In this document: positions 8,505 through 16,225 of the stretch, piece by piece
Layout of the letters: the number at the start of each line of letters is the position of its first letter
Numbering within the stretch: the stretch's first letter is position 1
Source: CAZYVD01 sp964651045
GTDB lineage: Bacteria; Zhuqueibacterota; QNDG01; DSAB01
DNA: 38,297 nt
Assembly (NCBI GenBank): GCA_964651045.1
Contig: CAZYVD010000021.1
Location: 1-38,297 of the forward strand
Direction: 5' to 3'
Made by a program: the position numbers and the translations under genes
The notes under the pieces: model-generated
Told to the model about the DNA's origin: nothing
Databases searched by the model: none
What the model saw: the letters and a program-made list of their open reading frames with translations, nothing else

Positions 8505-8955
8505 TGGTATCCTCCTTCTTAATTAAAAGTGTAAAAAAGTATTGATTGTGATAAATTAAATCTCATTGTCTTTAAATAATTGGAAGGATACCTCTCCTCT
8601 TTAAAAAATAACGAAATATATATTAAATTGATAATAATATAATAAATATGGTATTTCATGTCAAGATAAAAAGAGCATATAAATTGAAATTGATCCGATT
8701 AATGAAAAATTTTTATATAAAGAAATTTTCTTTAATTTTTCTTGCATGTTTATAGGTCAATTACTAAATTATCAAAAAAAAATATTCTGACGCCTTTAAT
8801 TCTGCTGAGATATCATCAAACGAAGTTCAACTCTGACAATATAGTATCTGAAGATTTTAAAAGAGAAGCTCCTTCTGTTCAATAAAGGTTCTATTGCTTA
8901 TGAATCTATCAATTGATTCTTCTTAGTATTTGATTTTTAAATAGGAGGTGGGAAA
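8505..8955. other. 451-base AT-rich gap between divergent genes
   Basis: The gap must hold the promoters of both divergent secreted-protein genes, but I see no unambiguous -35/-10 pair. A short reading frame at 8702-8755 on the plus strand encodes 17 residues (MKNFYIKKFSLIFLACL), like the start of a lipoprotein signal peptide, and then stops. It may be the remnant of a lost lipoprotein gene. A consensus AGGAGGTG ribosome site at about 8944-8951 serves the downstream gene. Confidence 0.4.
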
Positions 8956-10278
8956 ATGATTTCCTTTTTGATTAAAAATCAAATATGTAGAAGCATCATG
9001 GTAGTTATTTCAGTAATTTTGTTTTTTACCTGCTGCAATCCTGAAGAGCCGGAGAAGCAAAGGAAAACCGTTCATGATCCAATAAATGTGATCTTTGCGG
9101 TTCATATTGAACCATTCTTACCAGAGTTTGGATTTGATTATGGGTCAAGGAGAGACGAACTCTATTGGCTAAAGGATCTGGCATTATCCCATGGTGCAAA
9201 ACTAACTGTGGCTTCTAATGGCGAGTTCATGGAGTTTATTGAAGATTTCAGTGACCAGTCTTTAGTACAATCATATTTAAATGCCGGATTTAACTGGGGG
9301 ACACATATTCATCCTCTATGGCGAAGGGGTCGGCACGATTGGGTTCTTGAACTTCCGGATGTGGAGGAAGATACAGTTAGAATGATCTGGAATGATAATA
9401 TCAACGCTGTCAATTCTGTAATTGGTAGTGAAAATAACTATGGTGTGGCACCATATCAATGTGCACAGCCTCTTCTTGTCAAGATGATGATAGAGAGTGG
9501 TTTTACAATTCAGACGGGTCTTACAGAACCAGCAGGTATAATGGCCTATGAGAATCTGGGACACTATCCATGGAATCCCTTTCGTCCTTCCAGTAAGACA
9601 GGCAGTTTTTTGAAAGAGGATTTAGATCAGAAGCAGTACATTTTAATTCCTCACTATCCTCAACTGGAGCCGAATTCAGGGCCGTCTGGTCCGAGATCGC
9701 TTGGTACAAATAAAAAGTATTTTATGATGGAATTTATCGAATGGCTCCATCACCAGAGGGAGGATCTGCCCGAGAAAATATGGGTATTTGGAATTGCAAC
9801 ACACGATTGTTATAACAACCCAAATAGAGACGACATTGCGGCAATGCTCGACTGGCTCGACGATAACTTTATAGGCAAAGCCATACCAACAGGAGAGGTA
9901 ATAGCCAGGTATGCTACTGCTACAGAAGTTGCAGAGAAGTTTGTAAAATGGGAAGATGAACATAGAGGGGAGAGTTCATTTAGCTGGGAGGAGGGAGAGC
10001 AGTATCCTTATACCTACTCAGAAATGGCCTCTATTCTGAAAGATGCAGAGTATGATATCGGTATTGATATAGGAGAGTCTCTTGAGTGCCACAGATTTAA
10101 AAGTACAAATGATTCTAAGATATATCTGCTGTGGTCGTGGTCAGGAAGCCAGACCATTGATTTTACCCCCTGGATTACAGGAGAGGTTCTTGTGCGAGAT
10201 GGTAAAGGAGGAGAATACATCTCTAATGCTGGCTCTCTGAAAGTAAATGAAGAACCGATATTTATAGAGAAAAATTGA
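8956..10278 (+). CDS. Lipoprotein of unknown function, possible polysaccharide-deacetylase-like barrel
   Basis: A 440-residue predicted lipoprotein. A hydrophobic N-terminus runs into FFTCC, and Cys26 or Cys27 would be lipidated. The start at 8956 is fixed by a strong AGGAGGTG ribosome site. The body begins with an alpha/beta pattern (VIFAVHIEPFLPEFGFDYGSRRDELYWLKDLA), followed by a metal-site-like WGTHIHPLWRRGRHDW near residue 115 and a second histidine cluster VFGIATHDCYNNP near 280. This recalls NodB-type polysaccharide deacetylases or related barrels, but I cannot assign the family with confidence. The last 80 residues look like a small beta domain. The next gene is a small membrane ORF 11 bases downstream. 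Confidence 0.72.
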   Translation: MISFLIKNQICRSIMVVISVILFFTCCNPEEPEKQRKTVHDPINVIFAVHIEPFLPEFGFDYGSRRDELYWLKDLALSHGAKLTVASNGEFMEFIEDFSDQSLVQSYLNAGFNWGTHIHPLWRRGRHDWVLELPDVEEDTVRMIWNDNINAVNSVIGSENNYGVAPYQCAQPLLVKMMIESGFTIQTGLTEPAGIMAYENLGHYPWNPFRPSSKTGSFLKEDLDQKQYILIPHYPQLEPNSGPSGPRSLGTNKKYFMMEFIEWLHHQREDLPEKIWVFGIATHDCYNNPNRDDIAAMLDWLDDNFIGKAIPTGEVIARYATATEVAEKFVKWEDEHRGESSFSWEEGEQYPYTYSEMASILKDAEYDIGIDIGESLECHRFKSTNDSKIYLLWSWSGSQTIDFTPWITGEVLVRDGKGGEYISNAGSLKVNEEPIFIEKN

Positions 10279-10289
10279 AAGGGAATGGT

Positions 10290-10439
10290 ATGGTATTTTT
10301 AAGAACTCTATTTAAGATAGTTGCAGCACTTCTTGGACTGCCACTTACTTTAGGTGGATTTGGAGGATTCTGGTATGGAATAAATATGATATTTGTCAAA
10401 CACAATCCTGGTTTTGGTATTGCAATTGTCAACTTATAA
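10290..10439 (+). CDS. Small hydrophobic membrane peptide (49 aa), hypothetical
   Basis: The ATG at 10290 follows AAAGGGA with five bases of spacing and opens a 49-residue frame. It has a basic start (VFLRTLFK), one long hydrophobic stretch rich in Gly and Leu, and a short hydrophobic tail. It begins 11 bases after the lipoprotein stop, so the two could be co-transcribed. I know no family for it. Support is limited to the ribosome site, the position and the coherent transmembrane composition; a chance ORF cannot be excluded. Confidence 0.42.
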   Translation: MVFLRTLFKIVAALLGLPLTLGGFGGFWYGINMIFVKHNPGFGIAIVNL

Positions 10440-10579
10440 CTTATTGGAAAAAATTTTATATTTACTGAAACAGCAAAGTCATATAAAGTATTTTATACGT
10501 TTATTTATATAAACTAGTCAAGTCCAAAATTTTGTGTAAAATTCCTCCTAATCATCCTATTTTTATCTACCCTGCTTTT

Positions 10580-10690
10580 TTAAACATTTTTTGTTCCACT
10601 TGTTTTTCTTCTGGCAATAGACTCATATCCAAATATCTGTAACCAGTTTGCCATTTCTCTGACTAATCCGTTATCTTTTCTATGTGCCAT
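10580..10690 (-). pseudogene. Short ORF inside the element (36 aa), possible transposase remnant
   Basis: The ATG at 10690 is preceded by AGGAAGAG at good spacing. The frame encodes a basic 36-residue peptide (MAHRKDNGLVREMANWLQ to the stop at 10580). It lies wholly within the terminal inverted repeats, so it probably derives from the element's own gene. I cannot match it to a named transposase. Confidence 0.3.
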
Positions 10691-10757
10691 ATCTCTTCCT
10701 TATATTTTTTATGTTTAAATTTTTTTTACATTTTAACTTAGGAAGAATATGGCACTT
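10681..10757. repeat. Inverted repeat inside the element
   Basis: GTGCCATATCTCTTCCT, starting near 10684, is inverted at about 10740-10756 as AGGAAGAATATGGCAC, with one unpaired base. The intervening AT-rich stretch is about 40 bases. The left arm overlaps the start of the 36-residue minus-strand frame, so in its mRNA the ribosome site could be hidden in a hairpin. Confidence 0.45.
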
Positions 10758-10861
10758 TTTCAATACTCTGCCTTTTTACACAAATTTAAGGACACAACCT
10801 AATAAAATAGTCTTATGATTATTTTTAACCCAATTCAGTATTATGGATATAGTAATAATGA

Positions 10862-11977
10862 TCATCTATCTTTACTGATATCGTATAGAAAAATAATAGT
10901 TAGAAGTGTTAAATATCCAACTGCTACGGTGATTATTTTCCAGTTGATTCCGCCCTTCTCCCTATATATGTCAATTGACCCTGGCTGTGGAAGTGGAATC
11001 GGATCCCATGGCAGGTTGTATTTATGGGCCAATCCCTTTATAAAAAGAAGATGGATGCATGGGATCTTTTTAGATGCCATCTCGAATAACACGCCTCGCT
11101 TCTGTTGTGGTGGTATTGAGATTTTTCTATTTATTCCGGGCTTCAGCCTCAATATAGATTCTGAACTTCCTATGTTCGCATAACTTCCGCCACAATTAAT
11201 AAAAGCAGCAATTCTATTACGCTTTGAACTGCCCTGATAGATTTCCATACGTTTGGCAACATTGCTCTGAAGGTCATCTTCATAAATGAAGGGAATTCCG
11301 CTTGCCTGAATTTTTTTTATCAACATTCTTCTTAGGCTCGGATCGAAATCTCCTCCAACATCTTTCATGCCTCCCAGGGATACAGCAGCCGGCTTTAAAT
11401 CAATGATTTTGTTATCTAACAAAAGATTGTAGATATCGAGCAGATTGAAATCGATTCTTGTTGCTCCATAAGATGATGATCCTATGGAGATGATAGTTAC
11501 AGGAAATACATCCATTGCTGCAGCAGCACATAGAGAGCCTATCATCAAAGCGGGAAATGAGCCCGAACATCCTATGGCTATTGTATCTCCCCTTCCCACT
11601 CCGGCCGTATGAAGAAGTCTGACTACAAGTGCTGCCATGTCCGGTGTTGTTGTTGTTCTCTTTGCCTCTGGGTTGCCGAGAGTAGTTGTGATACCTGAAA
11701 GTCTGGGGCCTATGAGACCTGTATGGTTTGGATCGATCTCAGGGTCGATGATGATTTCATTTTCATCGCAGTGATCTCTTATAATTAATTCTGCTTTCTG
11801 CATGAGTCTTGAGGCCTTCAACATCTGATTACTGCAGAGCAGCTCATTAATAGGCAGAAAGAGTCGGGCAAGTAGGCATGCTGTGATACTTAAAACAGCT
11901 GAGATTAGAGCGGTTTTATTGGATAACCTGATTTGGTTGGAATAGAGTTTTTTTCTTAACAAATCTTTTTTTATCAT
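10862..11977 (-). CDS. pgsW: Poly-gamma-glutamate system protein PgsW
   Basis: A 371-residue membrane protein, always found in my experience next to PgsB and PgsC in bacteria of this type. It has one N-terminal membrane segment (about residues 23-43), a large extracytoplasmic domain and one C-terminal segment (about 345-365). The conserved core is HCDENEIIIDPEIDPNHTGLIGPRLSGITT, then VGRGDTIAIGCSGSFPALMIGSLCAAAAM, then GSSSYGATR and GGSYANIGSS. The GCSGSFP segment resembles a nucleophile elbow, but no enzyme activity is established that I know of. It starts nine bases after pgsC and is the last gene of the operon, reading towards the IS remnant. Confidence 0.82.
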   Translation of the reverse strand: MIKKDLLRKKLYSNQIRLSNKTALISAVLSITACLLARLFLPINELLCSNQMLKASRLMQKAELIIRDHCDENEIIIDPEIDPNHTGLIGPRLSGITTTLGNPEAKRTTTTPDMAALVVRLLHTAGVGRGDTIAIGCSGSFPALMIGSLCAAAAMDVFPVTIISIGSSSYGATRIDFNLLDIYNLLLDNKIIDLKPAAVSLGGMKDVGGDFDPSLRRMLIKKIQASGIPFIYEDDLQSNVAKRMEIYQGSSKRNRIAAFINCGGSYANIGSSESILRLKPGINRKISIPPQQKRGVLFEMASKKIPCIHLLFIKGLAHKYNLPWDPIPLPQPGSIDIYREKGGINWKIITVAVGYLTLLTIIFLYDISKDR

Positions 11978-11986
11978 AATCGGGAT

Positions 11987-12418
11987 TTAAATGTTTAAAA
12001 AAAGTCTAATAAAGAAGATTACCACCAATACAGTAATCAGAGAACCACTCGTTATTAATATTCCCTGCTTCTCAAAATGATTTGCAATAAGGCCGGGTAT
12101 GACCCACCCGATGGTTCTGAATTCTTGGGTCACAGGCAGGAGTGAGGGAGAGAGATGAAGCCACAGAAAGGTGATGCATCCACCAACAAGGACCATGAAA
12201 ACGAATCTTCTCTTCCCGAATATGATGAGATAGTTTGAAGCCACTCTAAAACAGATAAATGTTAAGAGGGCAATGACAAGTGTGACCGCTATTCTGAGAG
12301 GTTGATAAATAAAGATTGATAGGTAACAGGGTACAATTATTCCTCCAGGATAGACCCCTGTTACACTTATGAAGATGAGCGCTATAAGAAGCCCTATGAA
12401 AGATATTTCATATTCCAT
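11987..12418 (-). CDS. pgsC: Poly-gamma-glutamate biosynthesis protein PgsC/CapC
   Basis: A 143-residue integral membrane protein with four or five hydrophobic helices, matching PgsC/CapC in length and order. The start was placed at 12418 (MEYEISFIGLLIALIF), as in known PgsC proteins. It overlaps the end of pgsB by 11 bases; an in-frame start at 12487 would overlap by 80 bases and add a non-conserved hydrophilic stretch. The motif VTGVYPGGIIVPCYLS in the first loop is the hallmark of the family. With PgsB it forms the membrane ligase complex that polymerises glutamate through gamma linkages. Tight overlap indicates coupled synthesis with PgsB. Confidence 0.85.
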   Translation of the reverse strand: MEYEISFIGLLIALIFISVTGVYPGGIIVPCYLSIFIYQPLRIAVTLVIALLTFICFRVASNYLIIFGKRRFVFMVLVGGCITFLWLHLSPSLLPVTQEFRTIGWVIPGLIANHFEKQGILITSGSLITVLVVIFFIRLFLNI

Positions 12419-13574
12419 AATCACAACACCTACTCTCCAGGTATTTGACAATCGATCTTCCCATTCCTGCCATATTCCCAATTCCAATTACAACACCTTC
12501 ATCTTTCGAGTTTTCTTTTATTCGATTGATTATTTTTTCCGCCCTTTTATCCTTCAAAATTTTAACCCTTTTCAATTTTCTCTTAACAACAGCCAAATGG
12601 GCTCCTGTAACATATATTGTGCTGAAACATGGGAATTGGCCCTTTTTTATTGCATCGATCCATTGGAGAGTTCTGTCTGCACGGTCTTTTCGTAAGTTCA
12701 AAAGACCAATGAATCTCTCAACAGGTACGGGGAGAAGTTTTTTTATCTTCTCGATAAATAGGAGTGTCGATTCAGGATCATTAACACTAAAGCCGTTCAC
12801 AAAGAGGAGTTTTTTTCCGGATATGGTGTCGGAAAGCTTCCATATCTTAAGCGACCCGATATCGTGTTTTGTTTTTGATATTCCATTTAAAATAGATTTT
12901 TCATCTATGTTGAGATCTCTTGCCGCAGCAACTACAAGATCCAGGTTTTGTCGAAATTCTCTGTCGCAGAACTCATTACTCAAAACAGATGAAGAGGTTC
13001 CTCTTTTTACTGTAATGAGTCTCGCACCGTTTTTTTGGGCTGCAGTCCAGAATTGTGGTCTTGCCTCCTCTTCTGGAATATAGACAGAAGCATCAGGTAC
13101 GATGTCGTGGGCAAACACACTCGAGATCGTTTTTTTATCTTTACCCATTGCTTCTGTATGATCGACACGGACGTTCGTAAAAAGAACAATATGGGGTTTG
13201 ATGATTTTTTGAGACTCTATATAGTGATTTTCACCGGTAATGCTCATTATTTCTGTGATGAGCGTGCTGGCATTTATTTTAAATGCCTTTCTAATGAGCT
13301 TTTTTTGTTCTATGATCGATGGAGAGCCTCTTCTTTTTACTTCTTCACATTTGCCATCAGGCAAAATGTATCTTGCCTCAGATCCTGTTGTTTTTGAGAG
13401 TACAACTCTTCCGCTTTCTCTTAATATTGAAGCCATTAGATCTACAACACTCGACTTCCCGCGAGTTCCTGCAACAGTGATTCTGAGGGGTATTGAATTA
13501 ATCTGTCTGTTTATTAGATGTCTTTCAATGATGAGAAAAATGATAAAGATGGAAATTAGAATAAAAAGGATCAT
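12408..13574 (-). CDS. pgsB: Poly-gamma-glutamate synthase subunit PgsB/CapB
   Basis: A 388-residue amide ligase of the Mur-ligase superfamily. One N-terminal membrane helix (residues 2-17) tethers it. The ATP-binding loop is VAGTRGKSSV (34-43). It is followed by SKTTGSEARYILPDG, the RRGSPSIIEQ segment, EIMSITGENHY and TNVRVDHTEAMG, all typical of PgsB/CapB. Known members form poly-gamma-glutamate from glutamate and ATP. Close relatives may use other substrates, so the polymer here is not certain. The ATG overlaps the stop of the upstream DUF6141-like gene by four bases and the frame runs into pgsC. No pgsA/capA (export factor) or depolymerase is present in the window. Confidence 0.9.
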   Translation of the reverse strand: MILFILISIFIIFLIIERHLINRQINSIPLRITVAGTRGKSSVVDLMASILRESGRVVLSKTTGSEARYILPDGKCEEVKRRGSPSIIEQKKLIRKAFKINASTLITEIMSITGENHYIESQKIIKPHIVLFTNVRVDHTEAMGKDKKTISSVFAHDIVPDASVYIPEEEARPQFWTAAQKNGARLITVKRGTSSSVLSNEFCDREFRQNLDLVVAAARDLNIDEKSILNGISKTKHDIGSLKIWKLSDTISGKKLLFVNGFSVNDPESTLLFIEKIKKLLPVPVERFIGLLNLRKDRADRTLQWIDAIKKGQFPCFSTIYVTGAHLAVVKRKLKRVKILKDKRAEKIINRIKENSKDEGVVIGIGNMAGMGRSIVKYLESRCCDYGI

Positions 13575-14086
13575 TTCTCAATCCATCTGTACGCTACAGA
13601 GCGCACAACACTTATAAGCTGCTCTGGAGACTGCGTGCCTATGAGGAGCCGTTTTCCATTCTTGAACTCCAATTGCAGGCCCTGATTGCCGCTTACATTA
13701 TAGGCCTTGCCCGAGGCGCCGTACCGCACGCCCCATCCTCCATACTCTACGATGGGTCGATATGTGCGTATATGAAAATCCTTTAAGTCCTCAAAAGGTA
13801 TTCTTTGAAAAGAGAAGTGAAATGGGAAGAAGCGTACATATATACCGTCTTCTCTTACTTCGGTAATCAGTTTTACCTTAAAGATGAAGAGAGGTAATAA
13901 AATTCCAATAAGGATAAAGAACACAATCAGCAGTACAGTTGGCATTTGTTCTTTACCAAGATGTTTGTTAAAAAAGAGCTGGATAATTGTAATGTACCAG
14001 ATTGGGGCTGACGATATAATCACAAGGATCCACAGCCACCACTGCCTGAATTTTTGAACTTCTCGAAAATATGGGTAGGTTGTCAT
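13571..14086 (-). CDS. DUF6141-like membrane protein with PH-like domain
   Basis: A 171-residue protein with two transmembrane helices (about 16-36 and 48-68) followed by a soluble beta-rich domain of about 100 residues that resembles bacterial PH domains. Its opening YFREVQKFRQWWLW, the segment GGWGVRYGASGKAYNVSGNQGLQLEF and the ending GTQSPEQLISVV match my recollection of the DUF6141 family. Its function is unknown. It is the first gene of the pgs operon and overlaps pgsB by four bases, which suggests a link with polymer synthesis or simply shared transcription. An AGGGA ribosome site precedes the ATG. Confidence 0.75.
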   Translation of the reverse strand: MTTYPYFREVQKFRQWWLWILVIISSAPIWYITIIQLFFNKHLGKEQMPTVLLIVFFILIGILLPLFIFKVKLITEVREDGIYVRFFPFHFSFQRIPFEDLKDFHIRTYRPIVEYGGWGVRYGASGKAYNVSGNQGLQLEFKNGKRLLIGTQSPEQLISVVRSVAYRWIEK

Positions 14087-14374
14087 TTTGGCTATTCCCT
14101 TTATATTTTTTGTAATAAATGGCTTTTATAAATCTTTGGCAGAAAACCTTTTTATACTGAAAGCCTTGTTTCCATAATAACGACAGGATGTTATTTTTTC
14201 TATTCAATTTGCAAAAAATTTGTCTCTTTGTCAAGAGGGGAGTAGGATAACATATGCAGTAAGTTTGATGAAACATCCGGGATTTTGATTAAATGGTGTT
14301 GCTGGATTGTCTAGTTTTAATGAGCAGTATAACTTCTCTAAATCTATTAGATTGATTGGACTTATCAGCAGAAT

Positions 14375-14410
14375 AGGCAAAAAATGACTAAAAAAGGCAA
14401 AAAATGACTA
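14375..14410. repeat. Two direct copies of a 16-base unit
   Basis: AGGCAAAAAATGACTA occurs at 14375-14390 and again at 14395-14410, a 20-base period of about two helical turns. Same-face spacing could suit a regulator upstream of the radical SAM cassette, but slippage in an A-rich stretch is an equally simple explanation. Confidence 0.5.
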
Positions 14411-14439
14411 TTGATTTTTATTTATAGACTTTTATATTA

Positions 14440-14571
14440 ATGAAAATAGATGGAGTTGTAAAATATAATTTTAAAAAGATCTTTTTTATCGGTCAATATA
14501 TTTATTCTGTTAATTGGCATGAATGCTTTGATGATCGTGGAATTTTTATAGAAGATTTCCATTCCGCCTGA
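14440..14571 (+). CDS. Small ORF (43 aa) upstream of the radical SAM gene, candidate precursor or remnant
   Basis: The frame starts with ATG at 14440 and ends with TGA at 14571. It encodes 43 residues: a basic, hydrophobic first half (YNFKKIFFIGQYIYSV) and an acidic aromatic tail with one cysteine (NWHECFDDRGIFIEDFHSA). It lies 95 bases before the radical SAM start, a usual place for a ribosomal peptide precursor. However, there is no Shine-Dalgarno sequence, and an AT-rich gap can produce such a frame by chance. I do not recognise the sequence. Confidence 0.25.
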   Translation: MKIDGVVKYNFKKIFFIGQYIYSVNWHECFDDRGIFIEDFHSA

Positions 14572-14666
14572 AGAATAACAATTGGTGTTCATGAGAATGA
14601 GTAATAGTGTAGGTAGTGGGGAAATTCATTCTATTCTGGGCACCTAAAATCAAAAGAGTTTTAAGG

Positions 14667-16127
14667 ATGGATTTGTACAAGTTTACACAGGGTAATAGTA
14701 AGTATATATACGATTCCAATATAAATCAGATAGTAAAGGTAGATGATGCTGTATATAATATTTTGCCATTCGACATGGATCGTATTGATAAGGAGAACCT
14801 GCTGCCTGAAATGAGAGAGGCTTTAAATGAGATAGAAGAATATCGGAAAGAGTATAATCTATTCAGGCCCAAGAAAGCACAGAGGATATATATTGATTTT
14901 GAAGATGTCAAAAAAAAGTTAAATAGTAATATTCATCATCTCATATTAAATGTGACAGATAGATGTAATATGAGATGTAAATATTGTGTGTATGGTGAAT
15001 ACTACAAAATCGGATCGACTCGTCGCTGCACGATGAGCTGGAAGACTGCTAAAAGAGCGATAGATTTTCTTCTGGAAAAATCTGAACTTACAAGAAATTT
15101 TATTGTCGGTTTTTATGGTGGAGAACCGCTCTTGGAATTTGAATTAATTAAAAAGATAGTATTATATGCAAAAGAAAGAATAAAGGCTTCGGGTAAAAAG
15201 GTTCGTTTCTCCATTACAACAAACGGAACAATAATTGATAGAGATGTGGCAAGGTTTTTAATAGATGAGAATTTTTCAGTTTTAATAAGTATTGATGGCC
15301 CGGAAGATGTTCATGATAGATATAGAATATTCAGAAACGGGAAAGGCACATGGAAAAAGATAAATAAATCGTTGCAGCGGATAAGAGATATTGATGAGGA
15401 TTTTTATATGAAGCATGTTGGCTTCTCAATTGTACTTGCACCACCCTTTGAGTTAATCAAAGTACACGATTTTTTTAAGAGATTTAATCTTTCTACAAAT
15501 GGGTCCTATATAGTTACCATCCCAAACAGAAATGGCACAACTTTTTATGATTCCTTCCCCAAAGAGATATGGTTGGAGTATGATAAGCAGATAAAAAAGC
15601 TCAGGAATATCATGATCGATGATTTAATGAATAAAAAGAAGACTGATAGATTCATAGAGTCATTTTTTATCAGAGATCTAAAAAGACGTTGGCATGATAG
15701 AATGGTTGGAGAAAGTGAGTTATTAAATGCAAATGGAATCTGCATACCAGGTCATCAAAGGACATTTATCGATGTCAAGGGCTATATATATCCATGTGAG
15801 AAATTATCGTACAGGCTTCGGATTGGCCACATTTCCAGAGGATTTGATTTGCAAAGGGTTAAATCTATTCTTGACAGTTTTATCAATACGTGCGAAAAGT
15901 GTTATGACTGCTGGTTGAGGCGAACATGTTCTATATGTTTTTCTAGAGTGGTTACAAAATCTGATGATGGTGATTTTGAGATTTCAGATGAAAGGAAATC
16001 GATTTGTTGTAAAAAGGAAATGAAGATAGGGGAAAGTTCACTTCTACTATATGTAAGGCTACTTGAAATATGTCCATGGGTATTTGGGGATAAAAGTAAA
16101 AACAGTAAAAATACCAATAAAAAATAA
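14667..16127 (+). CDS. Radical SAM / SPASM peptide-modifying enzyme
   Basis: A 486-residue radical SAM enzyme. The 4Fe-4S/SAM site is C100-x3-C104-x2-C107 (CNMRCKYC), followed by YGGEPLLE (150-157), ITTNGT and SIDGPEDVHD. The C-terminal SPASM-type region provides Cys at 359, 377, 409, 412, 415, 421, 424, 447 and 448 for auxiliary clusters (GHQRTFIDVKGYIYPCEKL, then CEKCYDCWLRRTCSIC). The first 90 residues form a recognition-like domain beginning MDLYKFTQG, seen in peptide maturases that introduce thioether or C-C crosslinks. Start 14667 gives this standard opening; GTG 14616 is the alternative. Its neighbours (small ORFs, ABC exporter) fit a ribosomal-peptide pathway, but the modification and substrate are unknown. 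Confidence 0.88.
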   Translation: MDLYKFTQGNSKYIYDSNINQIVKVDDAVYNILPFDMDRIDKENLLPEMREALNEIEEYRKEYNLFRPKKAQRIYIDFEDVKKKLNSNIHHLILNVTDRCNMRCKYCVYGEYYKIGSTRRCTMSWKTAKRAIDFLLEKSELTRNFIVGFYGGEPLLEFELIKKIVLYAKERIKASGKKVRFSITTNGTIIDRDVARFLIDENFSVLISIDGPEDVHDRYRIFRNGKGTWKKINKSLQRIRDIDEDFYMKHVGFSIVLAPPFELIKVHDFFKRFNLSTNGSYIVTIPNRNGTTFYDSFPKEIWLEYDKQIKKLRNIMIDDLMNKKKTDRFIESFFIRDLKRRWHDRMVGESELLNANGICIPGHQRTFIDVKGYIYPCEKLSYRLRIGHISRGFDLQRVKSILDSFINTCEKCYDCWLRRTCSICFSRVVTKSDDGDFEISDERKSICCKKEMKIGESSLLLYVRLLEICPWVFGDKSKNSKNTNKK

Positions 16128-16225
16128 AAAAAACTTGCATTATATATCATATACTTTTTATATTTACACATAAAACATCCAAATCTTAAGTATTAAAAAT
16201 CAATATACAATGAAAGGAGAAAACG

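Larger units (their letters stand above)
10522..10793. mobile_element. Decayed insertion sequence or MITE with terminal inverted repeats
   Basis: A 272-base element is bounded by imperfect 20-base inverted repeats. The left end (10522-10541) and the reverse complement of the right end (10774-10793) share GTCC, AA, TTT and GTGTAAAA and match at 17 of 20 positions. Termini containing GTGTAAA are common in IS256/Mutator-type elements, but the family is not proven. Inside is a 36-residue minus-strand frame (10580-10690) with an AGGAAGAG ribosome site, and an internal inverted repeat. No full transposase and no clear target duplication are visible. It lies between the lipoprotein gene and the pgs operon. 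Confidence 0.55.
14087..14666. other. 580-base gap between the divergent pgs operon and radical SAM cassette
   Basis: The gap holds the start of both transcripts. It contains a direct tandem repeat (14375-14410) and a 43-residue plus-strand frame (14440-14571) described separately. The rest is AT-rich, and I could not fix a convincing -35/-10 pair. A GTG at 14616 opens the same frame as the radical SAM gene and would extend it by 17 residues into this gap. Confidence 0.5.

Noticed and set aside
10751..10766. TGGCAC on the plus strand near the right end of the IS remnant
   Set aside because: There is no TTGC at the right distance; the match is part of the element's internal inverted repeat.
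10815..11183. A 122-codon plus-strand ORF overlapping pgsW
   Set aside because: It is antisense to the conserved C-terminal half of pgsW and has no Shine-Dalgarno sequence or family resemblance.
12445..13083. A 212-codon plus-strand ORF inside pgsB
   Set aside because: It is antisense to a well-supported ligase gene, has no ribosome site and shows no recognisable protein pattern; it is a shadow of pgsB codon usage.
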